A DNA stretch of 64,000 bases. It comes from Pseudomonas paracarnis (GTDB taxonomy: Bacteria; Pseudomonadota; Gammaproteobacteria; Pseudomonadales; Pseudomonadaceae). Shown here one piece after another: positions 35,901-45,371 of this stretch. Every line of letters begins with the position of its first letter. Positions within the stretch are counted from its first letter, which is position 1. Made by a program: the position numbers and the translations under genes. The notes beneath the pieces were generated by a model. The model was not told the origin of the DNA. It made no database searches and saw nothing but the letters and a program-made list of their open reading frames with translations. The DNA lies in assembly GCF_904063055.1 (NCBI RefSeq), contig NZ_CAJFCN010000003.1:124001-188000 (forward strand), given 5' to 3'.

Positions 35901-37299
35901 TGTGCAGACCCAGGCGATGCCCGTGCTGGATGACCTGTCGTTAAGCGACGCCCCGGCCTATTACCTTTATACCTCGGGCACCACTGGTAAACCCAAATGC
36001 GTGGTTCTGAACAACCGAGCCACCGCCAATGTCGTCGGCAGCACCCTTGAACGTTGGGCTGTCACCGAGCGCGATGTGTTCATGTCCGTGACTCCACTTC
36101 ACCATGACATGTCGGTGTTCGACGTTTTCGGATGCCTGACGGCAGGGGCAACACTGGTGCTTACCGGGGGTGGCGAGGAAAAGGACGCCGTACGCTGGAA
36201 CCAGTTGATCGCCCAACATCAGGTGACGTTGTGGTGCTCTGTGCCCGCTATTTTGGAAATGCTCCTTTCATGCCGCACCAGCCATGATTTGAAGAGCCTG
36301 CGTTTGATTGCTCAGGGCGGTGATTACATCAAGCCGGCCGTGATCGCCGAGTTGCGTGAACTGCTGCCGTCATCTCGGTTGATTTCCCTGGGGGGGCCGA
36401 CGGAGACCACCATCTGGAGTATCTGGCATGAAATTACGGACGATGACCGTGCGCTGATTCCTTATGGAAGGCCCTTGCCCGGAAATAGCTACTTCGTCCT
36501 AGACCCACGAGGCGAGCATTGCCCGGCGGGCGTAGTTGGCCGAATTCACACCGCCGGCGTCAATCTCGCGCTGGGGTACCTCGAAAACGGCGAGTTGGCT
36601 CAAAGCGAGTTCGTGACCGTCACTGATGAACATGGCCAAGCCGTTCGGGCGTTCCGGACCGGTGACTGCGGGCGTTACCGCCGCGACGGTACCTTGATCT
36701 TCGACAGTCGGGTAAATGGCTACGTGAAAGTTCGCGGTGTGCGGGTATCGCTTCCGGATATCGAGATAGCGCTGATCAATCATCCGTCGCTCAGGCACGT
36801 GTTGGTCGTGGATTACGGCGAGCAGCGCCAAGGCGAGGTCTGCATTGGCGCTTTGTATGTCTGTCAGCAGGGCGGCGAAGAGCCGACCACCACCGAACTC
36901 CGCAACTTCGCCCGTCAGCACCTGCCGCACTCCCATGTGCCCACGCGTTTGCTCAGGGTGGACGCGTTGCCGCTGTCGCAGAACGGCAAGCCTGATCGTC
37001 AACGGGCCCGCAGCCTGCTTACGGCTTCGGTAAATGACGCAAGTGAGCCCGCTGCGATGAGGCGCTCGACCCCACGCAACAAGGTATTGGATATCTACTT
37101 GAGCGTACTGGGGCGACCGCTGGCGGATGGGGCGAATGCCAGCGTGGACTTTATTAGCCTTGGGCTACGGCCCCAGCATTTGAAGGCGATTTCGGCGCGG
37201 GTCCAAGAGGATTTCTCGGTGCGCCTTTCGCCAGGGCAGCTCCTACGCTGTCGCAATGCACAAGACGTTGAACGCCTGCTCATGGCTGAGGGTTCCTGA
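32938..37299 (+). CDS. pmsD: NRPS with two cyclization domains, adenylation domain and degenerate carrier (PmsD-like)
   Basis: This 1453-residue assembly-line enzyme has a tandem Cy-Cy-A layout, like vibriobactin VibF. Cyclization motif DxxxxDxxS is present twice: D133..D138..S141 and D568..D573..S576. The adenylation domain (about 860-1370) carries [17 protein letters not shown] near 1010, [17 protein letters not shown] and a terminal [12 protein letters not shown]. The C-terminal carrier-like domain reads [15 protein letters not shown], where Pro1412 stands in the place of the phosphopantetheine serine, so it cannot be loaded in the usual way. The likely role is threonine activation and oxazoline formation on salicyl-threonine. 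Confidence 0.88.
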   Translation: MRELTSMQAACWIGRTAHAFLGKVSAHLYAEFDGHCIELERLRKALEQVCRVHPMLRVRLNAEGLQSIAAMDQSPLLEVEDLRWMSEEEVAQRLLCKREEWTHQQLDLCQGPAARFCVSLLANDAFRLHVDTDMIAIDPSSFRTLIEDLAELYEHPEAALPHTPSFFDWYDKARTDSALKTARDRDRRWWRERLPDIAPAPTLPFLETPPDQPHSDRLSTWLGPEERQALQRLARERRITLSTLMMGVFAAALGAQTGDKRFRLNVPTFWRPALVGEVERIVGDFANMLILDIDLEAARSLAELCRQLAGNMVDLLEHCAYPGVNLMRDLSRHHGAAQLAPVVFTAGLDLSGADLLSERVRRVLGPMNWVVSQGPQVALDAQVVCADGGILINWDIRLDALPPAWVSEFFDRFVLMVREVAACSAVLDQPLSQPAVVAKPLTALQQAYLLGRSAQMPLGGVAMQEFREYRGAMDPALLRSRLVEMVQRHESLRVRIDAQKLVQFVSDEVQLNLDEVDLTTLSPEEALNYVEARREAYAHALFELDRSPWNVTIFKLPEGQLSVFVRLDALILDGRSIATLMVELFDGTTGEESFPQTASEPEDLDSKRKADSVYWKAKLAAVSGAPRLPWITALDRVGASRYERQSLLIPKPTFGAYCKLGARQRLFKNTTLMALVLEVLTHWLDEGGLCVAVPVAPQTVGAFANRSSFIAINWSAEPDGFAERAAKLQVDVLEGLQHLSFSGVDLARLLFESHGPGPVLPVVITNGFSWPVSAQGSPMSLHDGLTQTPQVAMDIRFSANADGELVFDIDYARAVLEPELVGAVLNAIEKAVDQATISGVLAVDARAIIEKGHYRFNSRVTEACREGFLDRIATNIFDRSNTKTALISGDRLISYAELGHSVCCIIGALKARGLSRGQVVAICLPRSPEHTMVTLACALTGVIWVPIDVSAPAERLRYLLENCQPDLVVIAQHESVGSVTATPAELLAVQTQAMPVLDDLSLSDAPAYYLYTSGTTGKPKCVVLNNRATANVVGSTLERWAVTERDVFMSVTPLHHDMSVFDVFGCLTAGATLVLTGGGEEKDAVRWNQLIAQHQVTLWCSVPAILEMLLSCRTSHDLKSLRLIAQGGDYIKPAVIAELRELLPSSRLISLGGPTETTIWSIWHEITDDDRALIPYGRPLPGNSYFVLDPRGEHCPAGVVGRIHTAGVNLALGYLENGELAQSEFVTVTDEHGQAVRAFRTGDCGRYRRDGTLIFDSRVNGYVKVRGVRVSLPDIEIALINHPSLRHVLVVDYGEQRQGEVCIGALYVCQQGGEEPTTTELRNFARQHLPHSHVPTRLLRVDALPLSQNGKPDRQRARSLLTASVNDASEPAAMRRSTPRNKVLDIYLSVLGRPLADGANASVDFISLGLRPQHLKAISARVQEDFSVRLSPGQLLRCRNAQDVERLLMAEGS

Positions 37300-37391
37300 G
37301 CGTGTAACGGATGTTGATATAAGCGCGGTGGCGCGCCTGCGCGCACGTCAACTGCAATAACCAAACAGTTGGGCCTAGGGAGATGGATTGG

Positions 37392-38711
37392 ATGATGGAT
37401 GTACAAAGTGTTGATATTACCGGCGTTGGCATTGGCCCCTTTAATCTGGGTTTGGCCGCGTTACTGTCCAAGCATCCTGGCGTGACCGGTGTATTCCTTG
37501 ACCGGAAAGCGGAATTTCGCTGGCATGAAGGGCTTTTGTTACCAGGCACAACGCTTCAGGTTCCGTTTCTGGCCGACCTGGTGACGATGGCGGATCCCAC
37601 CCATCAGCTCAGTTATCTGAACTACCTGCATCAGCACGATCGCCTGTACCCGTTCTACTATTACGAAAACTTTCAGGTGCCTCGCCGTGAATACGATCAC
37701 TACTGCCGCTGGGCGTCGCAGCAGCTGCCAGCCTGCCATTTCGGCGAGGAGATCTGTGATGTGACGTATGACGCCAACGCTGGCCAGTTTCTGGTAGAGA
37801 GCCAATCAGTGTCAGGCTTCAAGCGCTATTATCACAGTCGGGACCTGGCGATTGGTGTCGGTACGGCGCCTCTATTGCCCCAGTGGGCACAGGTCAAGAG
37901 CACCGCGCCGGTGATGCACTCGGCGGAGTTCGGCAAGCGTCAGCAACAGTTGTCGAAATGCCAGCGGGTCACGGTCATTGGCTCCGGCCAAAGTGCGGCC
38001 GAATGTGTGTTGGCCTTGTTCAGCGAGTTGACACCCGAGCGGATTGCAGCAGGGGCGTCGATTCGCTGGATCACACGCTCAGCGGGTTTTCATCCCATGG
38101 AGTATTCGAAACTGGGGCAGGAGTGTTTTACACCGTCCTACATGGAGTACTTCCACAGCATTCCGAGGGAGCGACGCCGTGCCATCGTTGCAGGGCAAGG
38201 GCTGCTGTACAAAGGCATTAGCTTCTCGACCATCGCTGATATCTACGACCTGATCTATGAACGCTCGATTGGCGGCAGTGATCCGGGCCTGACGTTGCTA
38301 TCCAATTGCGAGGTGCAGGCCGTGGAAGAGATTGATGGCATGCTGAAAATCGCTTACCGGCACCGTGAATTGAACCAGACCGGCACTCTTGAAGCTGATG
38401 CCATTGTGGCGGCGACAGGCTACGGGCATACATGGCCGCAGTGGTTTGAAAGGCTCAAGGGCGTGGTGCTTGAAACCGATGAGTATGGTGACTGTATCGT
38501 CCAGGACGATTTCACCGCACGCCGCTGCGATGCAGGCACGGGCCGTGTCTTCGTGCAGAATGCGGAGATCTTCCAGCATGGTGTTGGTTCGCCGGACTTG
38601 GGGATTGCGGCGATTCGCAATGCAACGATTATCAACCAGTTGCTTGGCCAGCCTTACTACCGCTTGCCCAAACGGTCATCGTTCCAGCGATACGGGATGC
38701 ATGAAGCGTAG
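37392..38711 (+). CDS. pmsF: histamine N-monooxygenase
   Basis: This ~440-residue flavin-dependent N-hydroxylase is of the IucD/PvdA family. The FAD motif is GVGIGPFNLGLAALL, the NADPH motif is VIGSGQSAAECVLAL, and the family signature ATGYGHTWPQWF lies near the C-terminus. It should N-hydroxylate histamine so it can attack the threonyl thioester and help form the isoxazolidinone. ATG at 37392 has AGGGAG nine bases upstream; ATGs at 37383 and 37395 are alternatives. It lies 92 bases after pmsD, on the same strand. Confidence 0.87.
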   Translation: MMDVQSVDITGVGIGPFNLGLAALLSKHPGVTGVFLDRKAEFRWHEGLLLPGTTLQVPFLADLVTMADPTHQLSYLNYLHQHDRLYPFYYYENFQVPRREYDHYCRWASQQLPACHFGEEICDVTYDANAGQFLVESQSVSGFKRYYHSRDLAIGVGTAPLLPQWAQVKSTAPVMHSAEFGKRQQQLSKCQRVTVIGSGQSAAECVLALFSELTPERIAAGASIRWITRSAGFHPMEYSKLGQECFTPSYMEYFHSIPRERRRAIVAGQGLLYKGISFSTIADIYDLIYERSIGGSDPGLTLLSNCEVQAVEEIDGMLKIAYRHRELNQTGTLEADAIVAATGYGHTWPQWFERLKGVVLETDEYGDCIVQDDFTARRCDAGTGRVFVQNAEIFQHGVGSPDLGIAAIRNATIINQLLGQPYYRLPKRSSFQRYGMHEA

Positions 38712-38723
38712 AGCCGAGGGTTG

Positions 38724-38751
38724 AGGGTCTTGGTAGCATTACCAAGACCCT
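38724..38751. terminator. hairpin between convergent pmsF and pmsG
   Basis: A perfect 12-bp stem, AGGGTCTTGGTA and TACCAAGACCCT, closes a four-base loop. It lies between two convergent genes and likely stops transcription from both sides, although no strong T-run follows on the + strand. Confidence 0.6.
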
Positions 38752-38758
38752 GATCAGG

Positions 38759-40924
38759 TTATAGGTGGATATGGTTAAGGGCGGTGCGGGCTGCGTCGGG
38801 CGTGGTAAACAGCGCGAACACCTGATCTATGGTCGTGCTCAGGCGCGCCATCTGTGCTGCGCTGTAGCGGTCCGAACGGTAAGTAATGACCAGGCGCAGC
38901 GAGCGTTTGCCGTCGATCGTGTTCTCCATGATTTCGAACTGAGTACCGAACATCGATTGGTTCTTGTCCGGGTCAATCTGCCGGTAGCGGATCGTCCCGG
39001 CGTCAGGTGTGCTCAGGGTGCCATTCAAGGCGTTGTTGGCGTGTATTTGAATGTACACGTCGAACAGCAGGCCGTCTGCGGGCGTCATGCCGAGGGCCTG
39101 TTGGATCTGCTCCATCGGAATATCGGCATAAGCCATGGAATCATTGATCAGGCGAGTGGTGTTTTCAATCAGTGCGCCAACGGCCTGCTGGGGATCGAAC
39201 TGCACCCGATGCGCCACCATCGTGGTGAAGTAACCGACCGTTTCATAAAACCCTGGGTCGGTGCGGCCGGAGGCGGACGTACCGATCACAAGGTCTTTCA
39301 AATTACCGAGCTTATGCAGGGATAACGCAATCGCCGTATAGACCACACCGAACAGCGAAGCGTTATTCCGTCTGGCGAAGGCATACAGGTTATCGGTGAG
39401 CGCCTGGTCGGGTTTGATTTCGAACCATTGCGCGTTCGTCGACACTTCGCTGGCCGGCACGCTGGCCTGATAGTCAGGGGAGGGCAGTGCCAGGCCCTGG
39501 GTTGCGCCGCGCAACATGTTCGTCCAGTAGTCGAGATGCTGTTGATTGATGCCAGTGGCCTGTTGTCGTAGGGCGAACTCATGGAATGACGGTGCAGGCG
39601 CTGACCAGGTGGGTGCTTTGTCTGCTGCACGGGCGAGGTAGGCCTGAGCCAGTTCCTCCATCATCACGTTGAGTGACCATTCATCAATGGCCATGTGGTG
39701 GATCAGCAATGACAGGGTTTGGCGTTGGCGTTGCGGGTCGTAAATGAAGCGAACCCGTAGGGGTAGCTCGCGGGTCAGGTCGAACTGATAGGTGGCTTCG
39801 CTTTTGAGCGTTGCACCCCGGCTTTCCTGGCTTGGCCAGAACCACTTGTATTCGGACAGCTGCTCGAACGGCACGATCTGCTGGTACGCCTCAGAGCCCT
39901 CGAAGTGGAAGGTTGAACGCAGGCTGGCGTGACGCTTGAGCAGGTCACGGAAAGCTTGCTCGAACAGTGCTTCATCCACCTGGTCGAGGAAGTCCAGGGC
40001 AAAGGGCAGGTTGAAAATTGTCCCGAACTCAAAGGCTGCGTAAGCCCGCCCAAGGGAGGCTTGGGCCAGCGCGAAAGGTGCCCTCTGTACGTCTTGCTGG
40101 CGGTCCATGGCAACAGCAGTTGCATCGTTTTGCTCGATGATATGGGCGTGTGCAGCCAAGGCGGCGGCCGACGGCGCGCTGAAAAAATCATTGAACTGGA
40201 CTTCAATGCCATGGCCGCTCAGCAGCTTGCCAATGATGCGTGTGGCCAGTAGCGAATGACCGCCGAAATCAAAGAAATCATCAGTGAGTTGCATGCCAGG
40301 CTCTACCAGGGCCGCTCGAAACTCATCAAGAATAATCGACGCAACGTCGTCGTTGGCCGCAGGCTGGGCGGTGGGCGCACTGATGGGTGACGATAGCGCT
40401 TCACCATTCGCCAAGCCGTGCAACCAAGGCGTATTGCTGGCCGAGTGGCCGATATAGGCGCTCAAGACCTGGTGATACAAATGGTCTTCCTGGCAACTCT
40501 GGTCGAGGACCTGATGGAGTATGAAGCCAAGGATAGTGTCTTGCCCGGTTTGGATAATCAACGCCTTGAATGGCGGCTGGCTTTGCGCGTCCCAGGGTGC
40601 GATTTGCTGCGCGCGCAAATGCTCGGTGGCCTCTACGTCCGAGTGTAGATGCATGAGCTCAAAGCAGGACTGCCAGTCAGCGGCGTGCACTTTGTGCACT
40701 TCGCCATCGTCGTTGAACAGGTAGCGCGCATTCAGATCGGGGAGTGTTTCGATAACGCTCCTGATCGCTGACGTGAGTCGTGAAAGGTCAATGTCGGCGT
40801 CGAATCGCCAGGCGCTGAAGTGCTTGAGCACGCGTTCGGGGTATTGCTGCTGCAAGAGCCAGAAATGCTCTTCGTTATCAGTGACAGACAGTTTCGGTAA
40901 CGAGTCTGGATTGAGTTCCATCAT
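38759..40924 (-). CDS. pmsG: NRPS carrier-condensation protein (PmsG-like)
   Basis: This 721-residue protein has three parts. The N-terminal ~150 residues resemble half a condensation domain; its HHxxxDG position reads LHQVLDQS and so looks inactive. A good carrier domain follows, FFDFGGHSLLATRI, with Ser224 as the phosphopantetheine site. A full condensation domain follows with IHHMAIDEWS (His409, His410, Asp414) and the later GYFTTMVAHRV. It likely receives salicyl-threonine on its carrier and releases it by condensation with N-hydroxyhistamine; no thioesterase is present. ATG at 40924, preceded by AAGGCGGG, is preferred over an upstream TTG. Confidence 0.85.
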   Translation of the reverse strand: MMELNPDSLPKLSVTDNEEHFWLLQQQYPERVLKHFSAWRFDADIDLSRLTSAIRSVIETLPDLNARYLFNDDGEVHKVHAADWQSCFELMHLHSDVEATEHLRAQQIAPWDAQSQPPFKALIIQTGQDTILGFILHQVLDQSCQEDHLYHQVLSAYIGHSASNTPWLHGLANGEALSSPISAPTAQPAANDDVASIILDEFRAALVEPGMQLTDDFFDFGGHSLLATRIIGKLLSGHGIEVQFNDFFSAPSAAALAAHAHIIEQNDATAVAMDRQQDVQRAPFALAQASLGRAYAAFEFGTIFNLPFALDFLDQVDEALFEQAFRDLLKRHASLRSTFHFEGSEAYQQIVPFEQLSEYKWFWPSQESRGATLKSEATYQFDLTRELPLRVRFIYDPQRQRQTLSLLIHHMAIDEWSLNVMMEELAQAYLARAADKAPTWSAPAPSFHEFALRQQATGINQQHLDYWTNMLRGATQGLALPSPDYQASVPASEVSTNAQWFEIKPDQALTDNLYAFARRNNASLFGVVYTAIALSLHKLGNLKDLVIGTSASGRTDPGFYETVGYFTTMVAHRVQFDPQQAVGALIENTTRLINDSMAYADIPMEQIQQALGMTPADGLLFDVYIQIHANNALNGTLSTPDAGTIRYRQIDPDKNQSMFGTQFEIMENTIDGKRSLRLVITYRSDRYSAAQMARLSTTIDQVFALFTTPDAARTALNHIHL

Positions 40925-41084
40925 GGAAATTTCCCGCCTTATCAAACTGAACAGTAAGAAGTAGAGAGGGCACCGCAGTGCCGACAGGCCGATCCTCGGT
41001 CTGCTGCAACGCTCAGAAATCCAGGCGCAAGAGAAGGTGCAAGCAACTCACATTTGCAGGGGGTCAATGAACGCCGTATGATGT

Positions 41085-41113
41085 TAAATAATAATCATAC
41101 CTATTCGCATTAG
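41085..41113. promoter_or_regulatory. Fur-box-like site before the sigma factor gene
   Basis: AT-rich sequence with AATAATAATCATACC and ATTCGCATTAG fits the Fur consensus with a few mismatches. It lies 42 bases upstream of the ECF sigma gene and in the divergent region to pmsG. Confidence 0.6.
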
Positions 41114-41154
41114 TCAAAAGCTGATCGCGAATTGACCGTCTCAGGAGAGGTGTT

Positions 41155-41706
41155 GTGAACAACGGAGCGTTCGCGTCCACGCAGCAATTTGAAAAGCTCT
41201 ATGTCGACCATCACGGTTGGCTATGCAGCCTGTTGCGCCGCAAGTTGGGCAGCTCGGTCGATGCCGCTGATCTCGCTCACGATGTCTATCTCAATCTCAT
41301 CAAGAAAGGCCGGGTTCCTTCCACCGAGGATTCTCGCGCCCACCTGACCCAAATCGCCAAAGGCATGGTGATCGATCTTTATCGCCGACGTCATCTTGAG
41401 GCCCGCCATCTGGAGGCGCTCAAGTTGCAGGCCGAACTGTTGGTCCCGTCAGAGGAGCGACGTGCCCTCGTGAGTGAAGCGCTGGCTCAGATCGATGACG
41501 CATTGCGCCGCAAGCCAGCCAAAACCCGCCAAGCGCTGCTGCTGTGCAAGTTGCATGGTATGGGCCACCGCGACATTGCCTGCGAGTTGAAAGTGTCGGT
41601 GTCTTCCGTCGAGAAGTACATCGCGTCTGGCCTGCGAGCCTGCTACCCATTCGTGCCCGGGCTGGTGCCTGGCACCGCCTCATCGATTAATGAACGTCTC
41701 GATTGA
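41155..41706 (+). CDS. ECF sigma factor, iron-starvation type
   Basis: This 183-residue sigma-70 family protein belongs to the FecI/PvdS group. Region 2 shows FEKLYVDHHGWLCSLLRRKL and DAADLAHDVYLNLIKKG; region 4 shows LLLCKLHGMGHRDIACELK with VSSVEKYIASGLRACY. It starts at GTG 41155 behind AGGAGAGG. It probably drives the siderophore genes around it under low iron, itself controlled by Fur. No FecR-like anti-sigma gene is adjacent, and the receptor of the cluster lacks a signalling domain, so it is probably not a cell-surface signalling system. Confidence 0.85.
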   Translation: MNNGAFASTQQFEKLYVDHHGWLCSLLRRKLGSSVDAADLAHDVYLNLIKKGRVPSTEDSRAHLTQIAKGMVIDLYRRRHLEARHLEALKLQAELLVPSEERRALVSEALAQIDDALRRKPAKTRQALLLCKLHGMGHRDIACELKVSVSSVEKYIASGLRACYPFVPGLVPGTASSINERLD

Positions 41707-41814
41707 GGATTTTGCGTTGCCGTTCGGAATACAAAGTACGCAGCGCATACCACTCAAACCTAAAGGAAGCCAGGTGGCCTTCAGGTTACCTGCAGTGGTT
41801 ATTCAGGAGAACTC

Positions 41815-43608
41815 ATGAGTGCTACAGATGAACCCGGCGTTGCCGGCACGGTATCTCAGATACTCAGACCCATACGTGGGCAACTGATAGTCGCGGCGGT
41901 ATTGGCCGCCATCGGTACCATGCTGACGCTGGTGCCGCTGGCCGGTATCGCCCATATCGCACAGCTTGCAATGGCCCAAGATGAGGTGGCGACAGCCTGG
42001 AGCCAGATGCAGGATCAAGTCTGGCGGGTTGTCATCATCAGTCTGGCCTGCCTGTTTCTCGGGATGACCTTGATTTCGCTGGGCGAAATGGCTGCGCACC
42101 TGGCCGACAACCGCATCACCGGCCATTTGCGTCGGGCGATTACCCGCCGTCTGGCCAAGGTGCCATTGGGATGGTTTACCAGTCGGGCTTCCGGCGAGGT
42201 CAAGCAAGCGATGCAAGACGACATTGGCACGTTGCACAGCCTGACCGCGCACTTCTTTACCACCTTGGGTCGTACCATCGGCGCAATTCTTGTTTCGGTT
42301 CTCTACCTATTCGTCATGGACTGGCGCATGGCGATTGTTTCGCTGTTGCCGTTCCCGCTGTTCTTCCTGTTTTTCTCCAGGGCCACCAAGGCCAGTGGGG
42401 CGAACATGCAGTCATTTGGCGCCGGCATGGCACGCATCAATAATGCAGTGGTTGAGTTCGTCAATGGCATTCCTGTGGTCAAGGCTTTCGGGGTCGAGGG
42501 CAAGGCCCATGGCAGCTACCGCAAGGCGGTTGATGGCTTCGCTGAGGCCTTTACCGACTTCACCCGCCCGCTGGTCAGCGCGATGGCCAACGCTCACGCG
42601 ATGATTGCCCCGGTGGCGGTGCTCGGCGTAGTGCTGACGTTTGGAACGCTTTGGGTGAGCCTGGGCTGGATCACACCGGTAGACGTGTTGCCCTTTGCCT
42701 TGGTGGCGCCGGGAATCTGTGCGCCGCTGTTGCTGCTGAGCTACGTCACCCATGACTTGAACAATGCTACGGGCGCAGCGCAGCGCGTTCATACGCTGTT
42801 GCAAACGCCCGTGCTGGAAACCTTGGCAGCTGCCGCGCCAGCGTTGCCGGAAGATGCCGAAATACGTGTCGAGCAGCTCGGCTACAGCTACGACGGCCAG
42901 ACCCCGGTGCTCAAGAACGTCAACTTCACCCTCAAGCCGGGCACAGTGACCGCGATTGTCGGTGCTTCGGGCTCCGGCAAGTCGACCCTGGCCCGCCTGT
43001 TGTTGCGCTTCTTCGACCCGAGTGAAGGGCGCATCACCTTGGGCGGCGTCGACCTCAGGCACATCGAGAGCGCGCAGTTGTACCGGCGCATCGGTTTTGT
43101 GTTGCAGGAGGTACGCCTTATCCATGCCAGCCTGCGCGACAACATCGCCTTGGGCCGCGCCTCGGCCAGTCAGCAGGAAATCGAAGACGCAGCCCGCACT
43201 GCCAATATCCATGAGCGCATCTGCGCCTTGCCCCGAGGTTACGACTCGGTGATCGGGGAGGATGTACAGCTTTCCGGCGGCGAGTTGCAGCGCGTGAGTA
43301 TTGCCCGCGCCATATTGTTGGACCCACCACTGCTGGTGCTCGACGAAGCCACGGCGGCGGCCGATGCCGAGAACGAGGTGAAGCTTCAACAAGCACTGTC
43401 GCGCTTCGCCCGGGGCCGAACCTTGATGGTGATCGCGCACCGCCTCGATACGGTGATGCATGCTGAGCAAATCATCCTGATCGACAACGGCACGATCTGC
43501 GAGCAGGGACGCCACCACGAACTGCTCGCCCGCAACGGCCGCTACGCTCGAATGTGGGCGCTGGGCGGCTACGAACAGGCCAAGGAACAGGCGGTATCGT
43601 CATGCTGA
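41815..43608 (+). CDS. ABC half-transporter, permease-ATPase, YbtP/IrtA-like
   Basis: This 597-residue inner-membrane protein has six predicted membrane helices (about residues 20-310) fused to an ATPase. Walker A is GASGSGKST, the signature LSGGELQRVSIARA, Walker B LLVLDEATAAAD and the H-loop IAHRLDTV. It overlaps the next, homologous half-transporter by seven bases, so the two form a heterodimer. Such pairs in siderophore clusters (YbtPQ, IrtAB) move iron-siderophore across or release iron at the inner membrane; export is the alternative. The ribosome site is AGGAGA before ATG. Confidence 0.82.
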   Translation: MSATDEPGVAGTVSQILRPIRGQLIVAAVLAAIGTMLTLVPLAGIAHIAQLAMAQDEVATAWSQMQDQVWRVVIISLACLFLGMTLISLGEMAAHLADNRITGHLRRAITRRLAKVPLGWFTSRASGEVKQAMQDDIGTLHSLTAHFFTTLGRTIGAILVSVLYLFVMDWRMAIVSLLPFPLFFLFFSRATKASGANMQSFGAGMARINNAVVEFVNGIPVVKAFGVEGKAHGSYRKAVDGFAEAFTDFTRPLVSAMANAHAMIAPVAVLGVVLTFGTLWVSLGWITPVDVLPFALVAPGICAPLLLLSYVTHDLNNATGAAQRVHTLLQTPVLETLAAAAPALPEDAEIRVEQLGYSYDGQTPVLKNVNFTLKPGTVTAIVGASGSGKSTLARLLLRFFDPSEGRITLGGVDLRHIESAQLYRRIGFVLQEVRLIHASLRDNIALGRASASQQEIEDAARTANIHERICALPRGYDSVIGEDVQLSGGELQRVSIARAILLDPPLLVLDEATAAADAENEVKLQQALSRFARGRTLMVIAHRLDTVMHAEQIILIDNGTICEQGRHHELLARNGRYARMWALGGYEQAKEQAVSSC

Positions 43609-45371
43609 AAACCTTTAATCAACTGCTGGGCGAAGATGCCCGCGTATTGCGCCGCTACCTTTGGATGACGCTCGTCTACGGCCTGCTCTGCGGGCTGACG
43701 ATTGTCACTCTGGTACCGGTGCTCACTCGTCTGCTGAACGGTGATGTGCGCTCAGCAGGGCAATGGCTGACTGCGCTCGTGATCGGGGTGCTGGTTTGCT
43801 GGGCCTTGCGACGGACGGTGGAGAAGGCGGGTATCCGCGTCGGTATCGCTGTTCTGCAGCGTGGTCGTCATCGGCTCGGCGACCATGTGGCGCGTTTGCC
43901 GGTCGGTTGGTTCAGCGCACAAAATACCGCACGACTGAGCCATTTGGCCTCCCAGGGCATGATGGAATTGGCTCAGCTTCCGGCCCACGTTTTCACGCCG
44001 TTGATCACAGGGGTGGTCACACCGGTTGTAATCGTTGCCGCGTTGTTCAACTTACATTGGCAAATGGGATTGATCGCGCTACTGGCTTTACCCCTCTTGT
44101 TGGGTATCTTTGCGCTGACCGCTCATCTGGGGCAGCGCGCCGACCAACGCTTTCAGCACAGCGCCGCGCAGACCAGCCAGCGCATGGTCGAGTTTGCCCA
44201 GGCACAATCGGTGCTCCGCGCCTTTAATGGCGAGGACGGCGGCACCCAGTTTCTCGAGCAGGCCATCGGGCGCCAGCAGCAGTCTGCAAAGCGGCTGATC
44301 CACGTCTCGGCGATGTCGGTGGTGTTCAATGCCTGGGCGGTGCAGGCCGGCTTCGCCGTCTTGCTGGTGGCTGCCACGCTATGGCTGGGTGATCAGTTGA
44401 GCGCAAGCCTGGCACCGTCTTCGGTCATAGCCGTGATCGTGTCGTTGCTGTTGGTCAGCCGCTTTATCGACCCGCTTCTGGAGGTCGCAGGTTATAGCGA
44501 AGTGCTACGTGGCGCGCGCGGTCAGCTTGATGCCGTGCGCGAAATCTTCGAGGTCGACCCTTTGCCGGAGCCGCAGGCCCCGCAAGCGCCGGTCGATGGA
44601 TCGGTCGTATTGGAAAACGTGAGCTTTTGCTATGCCGAGGATCAGGCCGATGTGTTGCGCGATGTCAGCCTGCGTATCGAGCCCGGCAGCATGACGGCGC
44701 TGGTCGGTGCTTCTGGCTCGGGCAAGACCACCCTGGTGCGGCTGATTGCGCGCTTTTTCGATGTGACGCAAGGCCACGTGATGGTGGGAGGTGTAGATGT
44801 TCGGCAGATGTCCAGTGGGCAGCTGGCCGGTCAGATCAGCCAGATCTTTCAGGATGCTTACCTGTTCCAGGGCAGCATCGCCGACAACATTCGCATCGGT
44901 AAACCCGATGCCACTGATGCCCAAGTGATGCAAGCAGCAACACAGGCTGGCGTCCTGGAGATCATCGAACGCTTGCCCCAAGGCCTGGACACGCCAGTAG
45001 GCGAGGGCGGTGCACGCCTGTCCGGGGGAGAGCGACAGCGAATCTCCATCGCCCGTGCGCTGATCAAAGAGGCGCCGATTTTGTTGGTCGATGAGGCCAC
45101 CGCCGCTCTCGACGCCGAGAACCAAGCGGCGATCGCGCAAGCGTTGGCGCGTTTACGCGGCACGCGCACGCTGATTGTCATCGCGCACCAGCTGTCGACA
45201 GTGGTCATGGCCGACCAGATTCTAGTGCTCGACCACGGCCAGATCAGCGAGCAGGGCTCCCATGCGCAGTTGAATGCCAAGCCAGGGCTCTACGCGCACT
45301 TTCTCGCCCAACGCCAAGCCGCGAAAGGCTGGCGGATTGCTGGAGAATCAGACGGTGAGGGCGGTTCTTGA
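43602..45371 (+). CDS. ABC half-transporter, permease-ATPase, YbtQ/IrtB-like
   Basis: This is the partner of the preceding half-transporter, 589 residues from ATG 43602; an earlier in-frame codon at 43554 would lie deep in the upstream gene. Six membrane helices precede an ATPase with Walker A GASGSGKTT, signature LSGGERQRISIARA, Walker B ILLVDEATAALD and H-loop IAHQLSTV. Start and upstream stop overlap (ATGCTGA). Substrate is inferred to be pseudomonine or its ferric complex from location. Confidence 0.82.
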   Translation: MLKTFNQLLGEDARVLRRYLWMTLVYGLLCGLTIVTLVPVLTRLLNGDVRSAGQWLTALVIGVLVCWALRRTVEKAGIRVGIAVLQRGRHRLGDHVARLPVGWFSAQNTARLSHLASQGMMELAQLPAHVFTPLITGVVTPVVIVAALFNLHWQMGLIALLALPLLLGIFALTAHLGQRADQRFQHSAAQTSQRMVEFAQAQSVLRAFNGEDGGTQFLEQAIGRQQQSAKRLIHVSAMSVVFNAWAVQAGFAVLLVAATLWLGDQLSASLAPSSVIAVIVSLLLVSRFIDPLLEVAGYSEVLRGARGQLDAVREIFEVDPLPEPQAPQAPVDGSVVLENVSFCYAEDQADVLRDVSLRIEPGSMTALVGASGSGKTTLVRLIARFFDVTQGHVMVGGVDVRQMSSGQLAGQISQIFQDAYLFQGSIADNIRIGKPDATDAQVMQAATQAGVLEIIERLPQGLDTPVGEGGARLSGGERQRISIARALIKEAPILLVDEATAALDAENQAAIAQALARLRGTRTLIVIAHQLSTVVMADQILVLDHGQISEQGSHAQLNAKPGLYAHFLAQRQAAKGWRIAGESDGEGGS

